The notes beneath the pieces are model-generated. The model saw only the letters and a list, made by a program, of their open reading frames with translations. It did not search any database and was not told the origin of the DNA. Shown in pieces: positions 1 to 6,529 of a stretch of 25,532 nt of DNA (within the stretch, counting starts at the first letter, position 1; each line of letters opens with the position of its first letter). This DNA comes from RGIG5057 sp036653755 (GTDB lineage Bacteria > Bacillota > Clostridia > TANB77 > CAG-465). Where the stretch lies: positions 1 to 25,532 of the forward strand of contig JAVVTJ010000013.1 of the NCBI GenBank assembly GCA_036653755.1, given 5' to 3'. The position numbers and the translations under genes are program-made.

Positions 1-102
1 AATTAAATTGATAATTATGTTTTTAATTAATTTTTAAAAACATTAAGATTATACTAATATATAAAAGTATTGTCAATCAATATGTGATATATTATAATAT
101 TA

Positions 103-138
103 TAAAGACGAATATACCTATATGTATATTCGTCTTTA
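103..138. terminator. Hairpin downstream of acpS
   Basis: Perfect 15-bp arms (TAAAGACGAATATAC and its complement) around a 6-nt loop, 38 nt beyond the acpS stop. T-runs are weak on both sides, so it may be bidirectional or only an RNA 3' end. Confidence 0.6.
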
Positions 139-175
139 AATTATTTAATTTAACAATAATAATTACAAAAAAAGT

Positions 176-562
176 TTACTTTAAATTAACAGTACATATT
201 GCAGTTGCATTTTCTTCAATATGTGAAATACTAATATCAATAGTATAATCATCTAATAATTTATTTATTTTATTATTTAAAATATTAACTTTTGGTCTTC
301 TTTTTAAAGTCTCTATGTTTTCAATTTCAATTTCATTGAATTCAATAGTTAAATTATTATCAATTAATATTTTTGAAATAGCTTTGTATATAGCTTCTTT
401 TGCAGCAAATCTACCTGCATATCTTTGATATTTAACATCACTTTTTATTTTGTCAATATCAGTTATTTCATTTTTTGAAAATATTTTATATTTAAAATTA
501 TTATTTTCTAATAAAGCTGATTTAATTCTAGAAACTTCAATAATATCTATTCCACAAAACAT
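176..562 (-). CDS. acpS: Holo-[acyl-carrier-protein] synthase
   Basis: 128 aa, the usual AcpS length. The enzyme moves 4'-phosphopantetheine from CoA to a serine of acyl carrier protein, activating fatty-acid synthesis in the cytosol. Visible motifs are the N-terminal GIDIIEVSRI, where the Asp is a magnesium ligand; the signature RFAAKEAIYKA around residues 51-61, with the catalytic Glu and Lys; and the late ISHIEENATA motif. The start is set by GGAGG 9 nt upstream of ATG. The preceding gene's stop overlaps this ATG by one base (TAATG), so the two are translationally coupled. Family assignment is secure; nothing looks degraded. Confidence 0.95.
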   Translation of the reverse strand: MFCGIDIIEVSRIKSALLENNNFKYKIFSKNEITDIDKIKSDVKYQRYAGRFAAKEAIYKAISKILIDNNLTIEFNEIEIENIETLKRRPKVNILNNKINKLLDDYTIDISISHIEENATAICTVNLK

Positions 563-1947
563 TAAAACGTACCTCCATCATTACTTTCTAATTTATGCTT
601 TATCCATCTTCCAATAACATAAACTGGATAACTTAAAGCAGTTATAATTATTAAAAATATAATTAATGGTTCGATAAATGTATTATTTATATTATACATT
701 TGGACTATTATTTGTAATCCTGTAAATATAACACTGACAGTATATAAAATAATAAGAATAGCATTTATTTTATTTTGACCTGATGCAACAACTAAATTAT
801 AATATTCAACATATTGCTTATGTACTTCATCAAATAATTCTTGAAGCTCAAAAGCTTTTTGCCAATTTTTCCAAATATCCATTCCATGTTCTGAATTAGT
901 TATTTGACTAAACCAACTAAAATGTGTAAATTTTGTTAGTTTTTTATTTTGTTTATGTATCATTGACTTATCTTCTTTTAGCAAATCTTGTAAAAAGTTT
1001 ATTAAACTTAATCTTTGATAGAAAGCAAGAAACAGCATATACATATATGACTTTTCAAAATTATGAGGCATTTTTGTTATATTATATAACTCTTTTTCAG
1101 ATACTAAAACAACTCCACTTTCTCTTGAAAATCCAAACATAGAATAGTTCCATCTTGAATAAGTATTATCTTTTAAGCTGTTACAATTATTATTAAATAT
1201 AGAAGTACTTTTACTATCTGTTACATATTGTAGTTTATAAAAATCATTTTGTAATTTACTAAAATCAGAATCATTATTCCAATCATTTTTATCTAGACAG
1301 ACATAAGAATATGTAAACATTTTATCATAACAAATTCTTTCTAAATCAGAACTTGCAAATCCTTTTATTAAAGAATTTATAATTTCAAAAATATCATTAA
1401 CATTATTTAAATCTTTTGCTTGTATATTCAAATTATTTTGATTTAAATTTTCAGGAGTAATATTTCTAAAAATATTATTAAAATCAAGTATTTTATCAAA
1501 TTCTATATTTTCACTTTCGTCTTGAACTTCTGCTTTAATATCTAAAAAACAAATACCTGGTTCAAAACAAATTAATTTAACATTTACAATATCAAATTCA
1601 ATTAATCCATATCTTTTTTTATTTACACTTCCAATTTTTATACTATCTAAATTAAAGTCAAATGTAATACAACTTGATTTTTTAAGAATATTTACTTTTT
1701 GGTTTTCTGTCATATTTTTGTATTTTTTTATATCACGTTCATTCCAAAATAGTGTTGGAAAAAGAAATTTCTTCATATATGGAAGAAAAAAGTTATATGT
1801 TTCTTCATCTTCTTTTTGCTTATGTATTTTTAATTTCCAATTTTTTTCTTGCATTACAATATTCTTTATGTAATCAGTATATTTTTTATTTTCAACTACA
1901 AATGGATATATAAAATGAGTGTATTGATATTTAACTTTTAACGACAT
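562..1947 (-). CDS. Unknown protein with two C-terminal membrane helices
   Basis: 461 aa and not recognised. Most of the protein looks soluble. Two hydrophobic segments lie near residues 395-415 and 425-446, followed by a short basic tail. This architecture (large soluble part, paired C-terminal helices, short loop) recalls CorA-type channels, but the loop reads YNINNTFIEP and lacks the GMN signature, so I do not call it CorA. AGGAGG lies 9 nt upstream of the ATG, and a promoter (TTGACT-N17-TAAAAT) precedes it. Its last codons contain the GGAGG of acpS and its stop overlaps the acpS start, so it leads a two-gene operon. Confidence 0.75.
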   Translation of the reverse strand: MSLKVKYQYTHFIYPFVVENKKYTDYIKNIVMQEKNWKLKIHKQKEDEETYNFFLPYMKKFLFPTLFWNERDIKKYKNMTENQKVNILKKSSCITFDFNLDSIKIGSVNKKRYGLIEFDIVNVKLICFEPGICFLDIKAEVQDESENIEFDKILDFNNIFRNITPENLNQNNLNIQAKDLNNVNDIFEIINSLIKGFASSDLERICYDKMFTYSYVCLDKNDWNNDSDFSKLQNDFYKLQYVTDSKSTSIFNNNCNSLKDNTYSRWNYSMFGFSRESGVVLVSEKELYNITKMPHNFEKSYMYMLFLAFYQRLSLINFLQDLLKEDKSMIHKQNKKLTKFTHFSWFSQITNSEHGMDIWKNWQKAFELQELFDEVHKQYVEYYNLVVASGQNKINAILIILYTVSVIFTGLQIIVQMYNINNTFIEPLIIFLIIITALSYPVYVIGRWIKHKLESNDGGTF

Positions 1948-1973
1948 TTTTTAAGTCCTCCTTACATATACTT

Positions 1974-2002
1974 ATTTTATAATCTTTTAACTTAAAAGTC
2001 AA
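1974..2002 (-). promoter_or_regulatory. Promoter of the membrane protein-acpS operon
   Basis: On the minus strand TTGACT (1997-2002), a 17-bp spacer and TAAAAT (1974-1979). AGGAGG follows at 1957-1962 before the ATG at 1947. Confidence 0.6.
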
Positions 2003-2030
2003 CAAAATAACATTTTTTTATATGAAAGTA

Positions 2031-2059
2031 TTGATTTTTTAAATAAACAATGTTATAAT
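2031..2059 (+). promoter_or_regulatory. Promoter of tRNA-Pro
   Basis: TTGATT (2031-2036), 17-bp spacer, TATAAT (2054-2059), ending 17 nt before the mature tRNA 5' end. Confidence 0.65.
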
Positions 2060-2076
2060 ATTTTAGTAATATATTT

Positions 2077-2152
2077 CGGGGTGTAGCGCAATTGGTAGCG
2101 TACGTGGTTTGGGACCATGGGGTTGCAGGTTCAAGTCCTGTCACTCCGACCA
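2077..2152 (+). tRNA. tRNA-Pro(UGG)
   Basis: 76 nt including an encoded CCA. The acceptor stem CGGGGTG pairs with CACTCCG with one G-T wobble. The anticodon loop TTTGGGA at 2108-2114 gives anticodon TGG, and the T-loop TTCAAGT is canonical. The 3' end faces the integrase remnant of the neighbouring phage island, so this gene is a plausible former attachment site. Confidence 0.95.
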
Positions 2153-2189
2153 TAAAATACAATTTTGTATGATTTTTAAAATATATTAT

Positions 2190-2230
2190 AAACACCGTAA
2201 AATGCGTATTTAATGCATTTTACGGTGTTT
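2190..2230 (+). terminator. Terminator after tRNA-Pro
   Basis: Perfect 16-bp arms (AAACACCGTAAAATGC and complement) around a 9-nt loop, followed by a T-rich stretch. It also lies 58 nt past the integrase remnant's stop on the opposite strand and may serve both. Confidence 0.8.
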
Positions 2231-2287
2231 CATTTATTTTCAAATATTCACAGATATGTTTAAAAATTTTTGGCATTGCAGTACTTT

Positions 2288-2980
2288 TTATAAATTAATA
2301 AGATAATTATTGACCTTTTCAATTTCATCTTCTTTGAATTTGTTAAAAACAGATGTATAAGTGTTAAGGGTAGTTTGTATATCTTTGTGTCCTAGTAATC
2401 TTTGTAAAACAACTGGGCTTATTCCTGCTTCAATCGCTCTTGTAGCATATGTATGTCTTAACATGTGTGTATTTACAGTACTTGTTTTTAAATTTATAAT
2501 TTTATCTTTTCGGTGCATTATATATATTGTTTCTTTAACATGCACATTTTTACATATTTCTTTGAATATAGCATTAAAAGAGTTAGGAGTGCAAATAGTA
2601 CCTTTTTTAGTTAAAAACAATAACTCATTCACATTTTCAATATAATTGTTTAAAGCATCTGCTATTGTGTCTGAAATTATACTTGTAATAGGTATATCTC
2701 TTATACCTGCATATGTTTTTGTTGTATCTCCTATAATAACCTGGTCATTTTTATCTTTTGTCAAAGTTCTATTTATATGAATTAAGTTATTTTTTAAATC
2801 AATATCGTTTTTTTGCAAAGCTAAAATCTCTCCGATTCGCATTCCTGTGTAAATGGCTAATAAAAAAATATTTTTGTATTCGTATTTATAAACTTCATTT
2901 ATAAATAGTTTTTGCTCATCTATTGTCAATGCTTCTATATTTTTAGTTTCCTTGTTACTCCTGGGCTTATTTATAGCATC
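2288..2980 (-). pseudogene. Tyrosine-recombinase integrase, N-terminus deleted
   Basis: The open frame holds a complete catalytic domain: TGMRIGEILAL with the first Arg, HMLRHTYATR with the His-x-x-Arg box, LLGHKDIQTTL with the last His, and TYTSVF with the nucleophilic Tyr. The reading frame runs in from the linker (DAINKPRSNKETKNIEAL) with no proper start; only a TTG at 2929 could serve, giving 213 aa. Phage integrases of this type are usually 370-400 aa, so the arm-binding and core-binding domains are missing. Directly upstream the DNA belongs to the ImmA-like gene, whose last codons overlap this frame, so a deletion fused the two. Probably inactive; it marks the end of a prophage beside tRNA-Pro. 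Confidence 0.85.
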
Positions 2981-2982
2981 TT

Positions 2983-3276
2983 TTATTGTATAAGTTTATT
3001 AATTAACCATTTTTCAGCTCTAAATTCATTTTTAGAGTAACACAGTTTAGCATAATATTCATGTGAACAAATATTTATAGGAAATACACCAACTGAATGA
3101 TGTGAAAGTTCATGTTTTAATATTCGTTCAATTTCAGTTTGTTCTTTTATATTTGAGTCAATAAGAATAGTACTGTTAATTCCATTTGTTAAATATAAAG
3201 CTTCAGGTTCATCTAATTTGACTCTAAAAATATTAATATTTTCTTTTTCTGCTATCTCATATAATTTATCTAACAT
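2983..3276 (-). CDS. Truncated ImmA/IrrE-like metallopeptidase
   Basis: 97 aa from ATG at 3276, chosen because GGAGAG lies 7 nt upstream; an upstream in-frame extension to 3330 has no ribosome site. The motif HELSH (within ILKHELSHHSVG) is the HExxH zinc site of ImmA/IrrE peptidases, which in phages and conjugative elements cleave the element's repressor. The sequence ends at RAEKWLINKLIQ; family members usually continue for several helices, and the missing part coincides with the join to the integrase remnant. I infer a 3' truncation by the same deletion that beheaded the integrase. The active-site helix is intact, but function is doubtful. Confidence 0.75.
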   Translation of the reverse strand: MLDKLYEIAEKENINIFRVKLDEPEALYLTNGINSTILIDSNIKEQTEIERILKHELSHHSVGVFPINICSHEYYAKLCYSKNEFRAEKWLINKLIQ

Positions 3277-3326
3277 ACAATTCTCTCCTTTACTAAACAT
3301 ATGTTTGAATATATAGTTATAATTTA

Positions 3327-3350
3327 GCACTACAATTAAGTAGTGCTTTG
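3327..3350. repeat. Hairpin upstream of the ImmA-like gene
   Basis: AGCACTAC and GTAGTGCT flank a short AT loop. T-rich sequence follows on the plus strand, so it could be a terminator or a leader hairpin of the minus-strand gene. Confidence 0.4.
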
Positions 3351-3363
3351 TCTTTTGTAAAAT

Positions 3364-3461
3364 ATTATAATATATAAATGTATTATATTTTGTCGAATAC
3401 TGTCGAATAATAAAATTACTTATTATTTTTCATTTGTTCAATTAAAGTACGTATTATATCC
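3364..3461 (-). repeat. 98-bp direct repeat, copy 1 (repressor tail plus AT-rich leader)
   Basis: Matches 4600-4696 with only a handful of differences. Read on the minus strand it contains the end of a repressor-like tail, its TAA, two TTCGACA boxes and an AT-rich stretch ending in TATTATAAT. Copies 1 and 2 flank the 66-aa gene plus KilA-N gene, so recombination between them would delete or duplicate that pair. Confidence 0.85.
3391..3407 (+). promoter_or_regulatory. Tandem TGTCGAA boxes (Spo0A-box-like), copy 1
   Basis: Two perfect TGTCGAA heptamers at 3391-3397 and 3401-3407, exactly 10 bp apart and so on the same helix face. TGTCGAA is the established Spo0A box. They lie upstream of the ImmA-like gene. 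They could equally be operators for a phage regulator; no binding protein is proven by sequence. Confidence 0.5.
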
Positions 3462-3472
3462 TTGTATGGTAG
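3416..3472 (-). pseudogene. Repressor C-terminal tail fragment after the KilA-N gene
   Basis: Reads LPYKDIIRTLIEQMKNNK then TAA. It resembles the C-terminal helix of the cI-like repressor at 6530-6871 (DKEVIRQMIKSLNEK). It begins directly after the TAG stop of the KilA-N gene and is in the same frame. There is no start codon, so it is a remnant, or an extension reached only by stop-codon readthrough. Confidence 0.7.
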
Positions 3473-4339
3473 CTAATTTAATAAATTGCTTTTGCAGTCT
3501 TTATCTAAATTTAATAAATTTATATTGTTTTCAAAAATTTTTAATTGCTCTATAGAAATAGAATTTAATTTTAAAAGTCTATCTTTTTGTGGTAATTTAT
3601 CTTTGATATATTGTGAGTTTAAATTCTCTAAGTTTGCTAATATTGTTAGTTGGGTAATCGTAGCATTGTCTCTAATATTACCTTTTGCATCTTTGTTTTG
3701 CTTTTTCCATTCCTTAGCTGTTTGTCCAAATAAGGCAACATTTAATAAGTCAGCTTCGTTTGCATATGTAATACCTTGATGAAAAATTGAAACATTTTCA
3801 GGTATTAGATTATTTTTAATTGCATCAGTTTGAAGTTTATAATTTGTTTTTGCAATTATTCTTTTTATGTTCCAAGTGGATGATAGTTTATTACTTTCAT
3901 CATTTTTTAAACGTTGATAATCAGTTATTACATATAGCTTAAATTCAGGACTTAACCAGCTAGCAAACTCAAAAGCTATATCTTTATGTGCAAAAGTTCC
4001 ACCACCATTTCCCGAACGTGATATAATACCAATAGCATCAGTACTTTCAATCCATTTTTGTGGTGTCAATACAAATGAATTTGAACCGGCTAAATTTTTA
4101 AAGGTGTCGAAATCGACCCCTTTGAAATTTTTATTATGCATCATTTCCCATAAACCTAAAAATTCGATAGTTGACCTATTTCTCATCCAATTCTTTATTA
4201 CATCTTTTGGAAATTCTGAGTTCTTATATCTAGCTAAATCTGTTAAAGATATAAAATCATTTATATTATCATTTGAAAGTATGCTAATAGGTAAATTATT
4301 AACTATTATATTTTCTTTATAGATTAATTCATCATTCAT
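3473..4339 (-). CDS. KilA-N domain phage antirepressor-type protein
   Basis: 288 aa. The KilA-N domain spans about residues 22-140: SLTDLARYKN; a variable hairpin NFKGVDFDTFKN at 71-82; LAGSNSFVLTPQKWIESTDAIGI; and GGGTFAHKDIAFEFASWLSPEF. These phage and large-virus DNA-binding proteins are often antirepressors or early regulators. The C-terminal half (NLIPENVSIFHQGITYANEADLLNVALFGQTAKEW) is the usual companion region. The start ATG has GGAGG 7 nt upstream; the N-terminal MNDEL resembles the MENEL leaders of neighbouring genes. A near-perfect inverted repeat lies inside the gene at 4096-4127. The stop TAG is followed in frame by a repressor-tail fragment. Confidence 0.88.
   Translation of the reverse strand: MNDELIYKENIIVNNLPISILSNDNINDFISLTDLARYKNSEFPKDVIKNWMRNRSTIEFLGLWEMMHNKNFKGVDFDTFKNLAGSNSFVLTPQKWIESTDAIGIISRSGNGGGTFAHKDIAFEFASWLSPEFKLYVITDYQRLKNDESNKLSSTWNIKRIIAKTNYKLQTDAIKNNLIPENVSIFHQGITYANEADLLNVALFGQTAKEWKKQNKDAKGNIRDNATITQLTILANLENLNSQYIKDKLPQKDRLLKLNSISIEQLKIFENNINLLNLDKDCKSNLLN
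4096..4127. promoter_or_regulatory. Intragenic inverted repeat in the KilA-N gene
   Basis: 15-nt arms around AA, 13 of 15 pairs matching. The core is GTCGA and TCGAC, with flanks AAAGG and CCTTT. It spans codons 71-82. Six of eight codons there end in G or C (TTC, GGG, GTC, TTC, GAC, ACC), unlike the rest of this AT-rich gene, which suggests selection on the DNA itself. Confidence 0.7.
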
Positions 4340-4354
4340 TATTTTACCTCCATT

Positions 4355-4555
4355 TTATTTAAATAAATTCCAAAAGCTAAAAGATGTTTTATGATAAATC
4401 TTATTATAAGCTGCTTTTTTTGGAGATTTCAACCATCCCATTCCTTTTTTACTATATCCAGGTATAACAGCTTTTTTCATGCTTCTTTTAATTTTACCAG
4501 TTGTTCTAGTTTTTAAACTTTTCGTTAGGCTAGGTTTTCTTATTCCAAATTTCAT
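4355..4555 (-). CDS. Small basic phage-type protein of unknown function
   Basis: 66 aa from ATG at 4555, preferred because GAAGGT lies 6 nt upstream; the longer frame would use TTG at 4573. It is rich in Lys and Arg, with a C-terminal segment PGYSKKGMGWLKSPKKAAYN. Short proteins of this look occur in prophages and mobile regions of Bacillota, but I know no function. It ends 15 nt before the KilA-N ATG, so the two are probably co-transcribed from the AT-rich leader in repeat copy 2. No membrane segment or metal motif is visible. Confidence 0.7.
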   Translation of the reverse strand: MKFGIRKPSLTKSLKTRTTGKIKRSMKKAVIPGYSKKGMGWLKSPKKAAYNKIYHKTSFSFWNLFK

Positions 4556-4599
4556 ATTTTTACCTTCTTTCAAAATAATATTTAAGATATTATTTAAAG

Positions 4600-4696
4600 A
4601 TTATAATATATAAATGTATTATAATTTGTCGAATCTGTCGAATAATAAAATTACTTATTCTTTTTCATTTGTTCAATTAAATTTCTTATTATATCC
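4600..4696 (-). repeat. 98-bp direct repeat, copy 2
   Basis: Matches 3364-3461 over its whole length with a few substitutions and two missing bases between the TGTCGAA boxes. It sits between the first Bro-N gene and the 66-aa gene. Confidence 0.85.
4627..4642 (+). promoter_or_regulatory. Tandem TGTCGAA boxes (Spo0A-box-like), copy 2
   Basis: Perfect TGTCGAA at 4627-4633 and 4636-4642, 9 bp apart, upstream of the 66-aa/KilA-N pair. The flanking AATTTGTCGAA is identical to an 11-mer in the Bro-N gene palindrome at 5363-5393. Confidence 0.5.
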
Positions 4697-4719
4697 CTAT
4701 CATGGTCACTAATTTTATG
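4651..4719 (-). pseudogene. Repressor C-terminal tail fragment after Bro-N gene 1
   Basis: In frame with and directly after the TAA of the Bro-N gene. It reads HKISDH then DRDIIRNLIEQMKKNK and TAA. The closest relatives are the fragments at 3416-3472 and 5574-5636 and the C-terminus of the cI-like repressor. Confidence 0.7.
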
Positions 4720-5571
4720 TTATTTATCTTCTAAATGCTTATTATTATTTTTTGTTAAAGTTTTATAATTTACATCTGTAACTATTTTTCTGCCTAGTTT
4801 ACTCTCTATATCTAGTCGTGTTTTTCCAGTTATCTTGCCAGCACTTACAACATCAGATTTTAAATTATTAAACCTAAAACTATTATTTGATTGATGCAAT
4901 TCATTAGCTGTGACTTCAGATAGGTTTGTTATAGCTAGTTCTAAATTTCCCATACTATCACGTAAATTTTGTTTAGATTTATCTATTCCCTTTAATTTTT
5001 TATATTGCTTAGTGTCAAGACCAAAAGTGTTTTTATATATTTCATTTCTTAAAATTGCATAATCTTTATGTTCAGCTATTCCTTTTTCTTTCCATGTATC
5101 TGTTAATGTATTTTTAGCATCAGTTGTTTTTAATCTTTGAGAAATCCAATTATTATCATAACCTTTTTTGATAAACGTTTCTTTTCCTCTCTGAATTGCA
5201 AGTTCTGGATTAGCTATTTCTTCTAATTGTTCACTTCTTATTTTAGCAAGCCATTGTTTAAATGGTTCAGCTTTAGGAGATGGAATTGATTGAATTATTC
5301 TTAATAGACTTTTTGTATCAGTACAATCTGTTAAATAATATTTTCCATCAGTAGAGAGTAATTTAAGTCTTCGACAAATTGTCGATAACTCAATTTTAGC
5401 TTCTTCGTTCACTCTTGTTTTTAATCTATACCAATAATCATTAGGGTTTGTACTGCCTGTTAAAACACCAATTACATCTATTATAGAATAAAACCAATCG
5501 TTGCTTTCCCATTTCATTCTAATTTCTTTTGATTCAAATAAAGCTAATTTATCTTTTAATTCATTCTCCAT
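4720..5571 (-). CDS. Bro-N domain phage antirepressor-type protein (paralogue 1)
   Basis: 283 aa. The N-terminal Bro-N domain covers about residues 10-115: IRMKWESNDWFYSIIDVIGVLTGS, YWYRLKTRV, the variable hairpin ELSTICRRLKLLSTDGK, then TDCTDTKSLLRIIQSIPSPKAEPFKQWLA. The C-terminal part, with NLRDSMGNLELAITNLSEVTANELH, is shared with the neighbour at 5648-6499. Such proteins are phage or mobile-element regulators, commonly antirepressors. It starts 2 nt after the stop of a repressor-tail fragment that carries its GGAGAG ribosome site, so translation may be coupled to whatever enters that fragment. An inverted repeat interrupts the variable hairpin at 5363-5393. Confidence 0.88.
   Translation of the reverse strand: MENELKDKLALFESKEIRMKWESNDWFYSIIDVIGVLTGSTNPNDYWYRLKTRVNEEAKIELSTICRRLKLLSTDGKYYLTDCTDTKSLLRIIQSIPSPKAEPFKQWLAKIRSEQLEEIANPELAIQRGKETFIKKGYDNNWISQRLKTTDAKNTLTDTWKEKGIAEHKDYAILRNEIYKNTFGLDTKQYKKLKGIDKSKQNLRDSMGNLELAITNLSEVTANELHQSNNSFRFNNLKSDVVSAGKITGKTRLDIESKLGRKIVTDVNYKTLTKNNNKHLEDK
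5363..5393. promoter_or_regulatory. Intragenic inverted repeat in Bro-N gene 1
   Basis: Perfect 7-bp inner arms TCGACAA and TTGTCGA around one base; extended arms match at 12 of 15 positions. It covers codons 60-70, which encode the variable ELSTICRRLK segment. Confidence 0.7.
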
Positions 5572-5576
5572 AATTA
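5556..5576 (-). repeat. Shared 21-bp cassette start, copy 1
   Basis: On the minus strand TAATTATGGAGAATGAATTA plus one base; identical at 6484-6504 and 23727-23747. It covers the start codon and the first residues (MENEL) of two Bro-N genes and the DinD gene. Confidence 0.85.
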
Positions 5577-5636
5577 CTCTCCATTTTCCTTTTTCATTTG
5601 CTCTATTAAAGTACGTATTATATCCTTGTATGGTAG
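5574..5636 (-). pseudogene. Repressor C-terminal tail fragment between the Bro-N genes
   Basis: Reads LPYKDIIRTLIEQMKKENGE then TAA, with a TAG immediately upstream in the same frame and no start codon. It lies between the stop of paralogue 2 and the ATG of paralogue 1 and supplies the latter's ribosome site. It is not in frame with the upstream gene. Confidence 0.7.
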
Positions 5637-5647
5637 CTAATTATATA

Positions 5648-6499
5648 TTATTTATCATTTAAATGTTTACTATTATTTTTAAAGTTTAAAGAGTTTTCTG
5701 ATGTGACAATTGATTTTCCTAGTTTTTGCTCTATGTTTTTTCTTGTAATGGAAGCAATTTCTCCACCATCTTTAGCATCTTTCTTTAATTCTGGCAATCC
5801 TTGAGAATCATTTGATTTATGGATTTCTGTTGTAGTCACTTCAGCAAGAGTTATTAAAGCTAATTCAATTGGTGACATATTGTCTCTTAAATTTTGAGAT
5901 GATTTTTCTAATTTTTTTATTTGCTTATGAATTTTTGTAGAAATTCCAAAAGTACCTTTACTAATTTCATCTGTTAAAATTGAATAATCATTAGTTTCTG
6001 CACCTCTTTTTTTCCACTCATCAGTTATTTGATTTCTTGCACTTGATGATTTAAGTCTTGCATTTGTCCACTCTTGAGAATATCCTTTTTTAAAATAAGT
6101 ATTTTTTGCACGTTCTAAAATTAATGAGGGGTTGTTTATTTCTTGTATTCTTTCTTCTGCTAATTTAGCAAACCATAATTTGAAAGGTTCTGCATTTGGT
6201 GAAGGAATAGATTGTATTAATCTAAAAATTGTTTCTCTATTTGCACAATCTGTTAAACGTTTTTTACCGTCTTCAGCAATTAATTTCAACTGTACGATTT
6301 TATCGTACGTTTCAAAATTTCCCTCATTCTCAAATTTTTTCTTTAAATCAGTCCAATATCTCTTTGGTATTTTACTCTCTGTTAATATTTCAATAATATC
6401 AACTACAGAAAAATACCATTCGTTATTGTGAACTTCTTTTCTAATTTTTTTATTTTCAAATAAAGCTATATCTTTATTATTTTTTAATTCATTCTCCAT
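5648..6499 (-). CDS. Bro-N domain phage antirepressor-type protein (paralogue 2)
   Basis: 283 aa, the same length and domain order as its neighbour at 4720-5571 and clearly paralogous: Bro-N at about 10-118 with EWYFSVVDIIEILTESK, RYWTDLKKKF, TDCANRETIFRLIQSIPSPNAEPFKLWFAKL, then a C-terminal region with NLRDNMSPIELALITLAEVTTTEIH. The segment between, FETYDKIVQLKLIAEDGK, differs strongly from the paralogue although its surroundings are similar, and an inverted repeat sits exactly there. GGGG lies 9 nt upstream of the ATG. It follows the cI-like repressor gene by 30 nt and is probably transcribed with it from the promoter at 6910-6938. Confidence 0.88.
   Translation of the reverse strand: MENELKNNKDIALFENKKIRKEVHNNEWYFSVVDIIEILTESKIPKRYWTDLKKKFENEGNFETYDKIVQLKLIAEDGKKRLTDCANRETIFRLIQSIPSPNAEPFKLWFAKLAEERIQEINNPSLILERAKNTYFKKGYSQEWTNARLKSSSARNQITDEWKKRGAETNDYSILTDEISKGTFGISTKIHKQIKKLEKSSQNLRDNMSPIELALITLAEVTTTEIHKSNDSQGLPELKKDAKDGGEIASITRKNIEQKLGKSIVTSENSLNFKNNSKHLNDK
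6284..6316. promoter_or_regulatory. Intragenic inverted repeat in Bro-N gene 2
   Basis: Perfect 7-bp inner arms GTACGAT and ATCGTAC around TTT; 12 of 15 pairs match over the extended arms. It covers codons 62-72. The core differs from the paralogue's TCGACAA core although the position is the same. Confidence 0.7.
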
Positions 6500-6504
6500 A
6501 ATTA
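6484..6504 (-). repeat. Shared 21-bp cassette start, copy 2
   Basis: Identical to 5556-5576 and 23727-23747; spans the start of Bro-N paralogue 2. Confidence 0.85.
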
Positions 6505-6529
6505 TTAACCCCTTTTTAAAAAATATTTT

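Noticed and set aside
933..1142. Plus-strand frames opposite the membrane protein (and similar frames at 2361-2645, 3486-3779, 4104-4322, 6132-6431, 7991-8278, 12026-12241, 14114-14314, 23570-23779, 24777-24959)
   Set aside because: Shadows of real genes or of AT-rich spacer in other frames, without ribosome sites or recognisable domains.
1992..2195. 67-aa minus-strand frame containing VTGLEPATPWSQTTYATNCATPR
   Set aside because: It is the antisense translation of tRNA-Pro, a well-known spurious protein pattern; no ribosome site.
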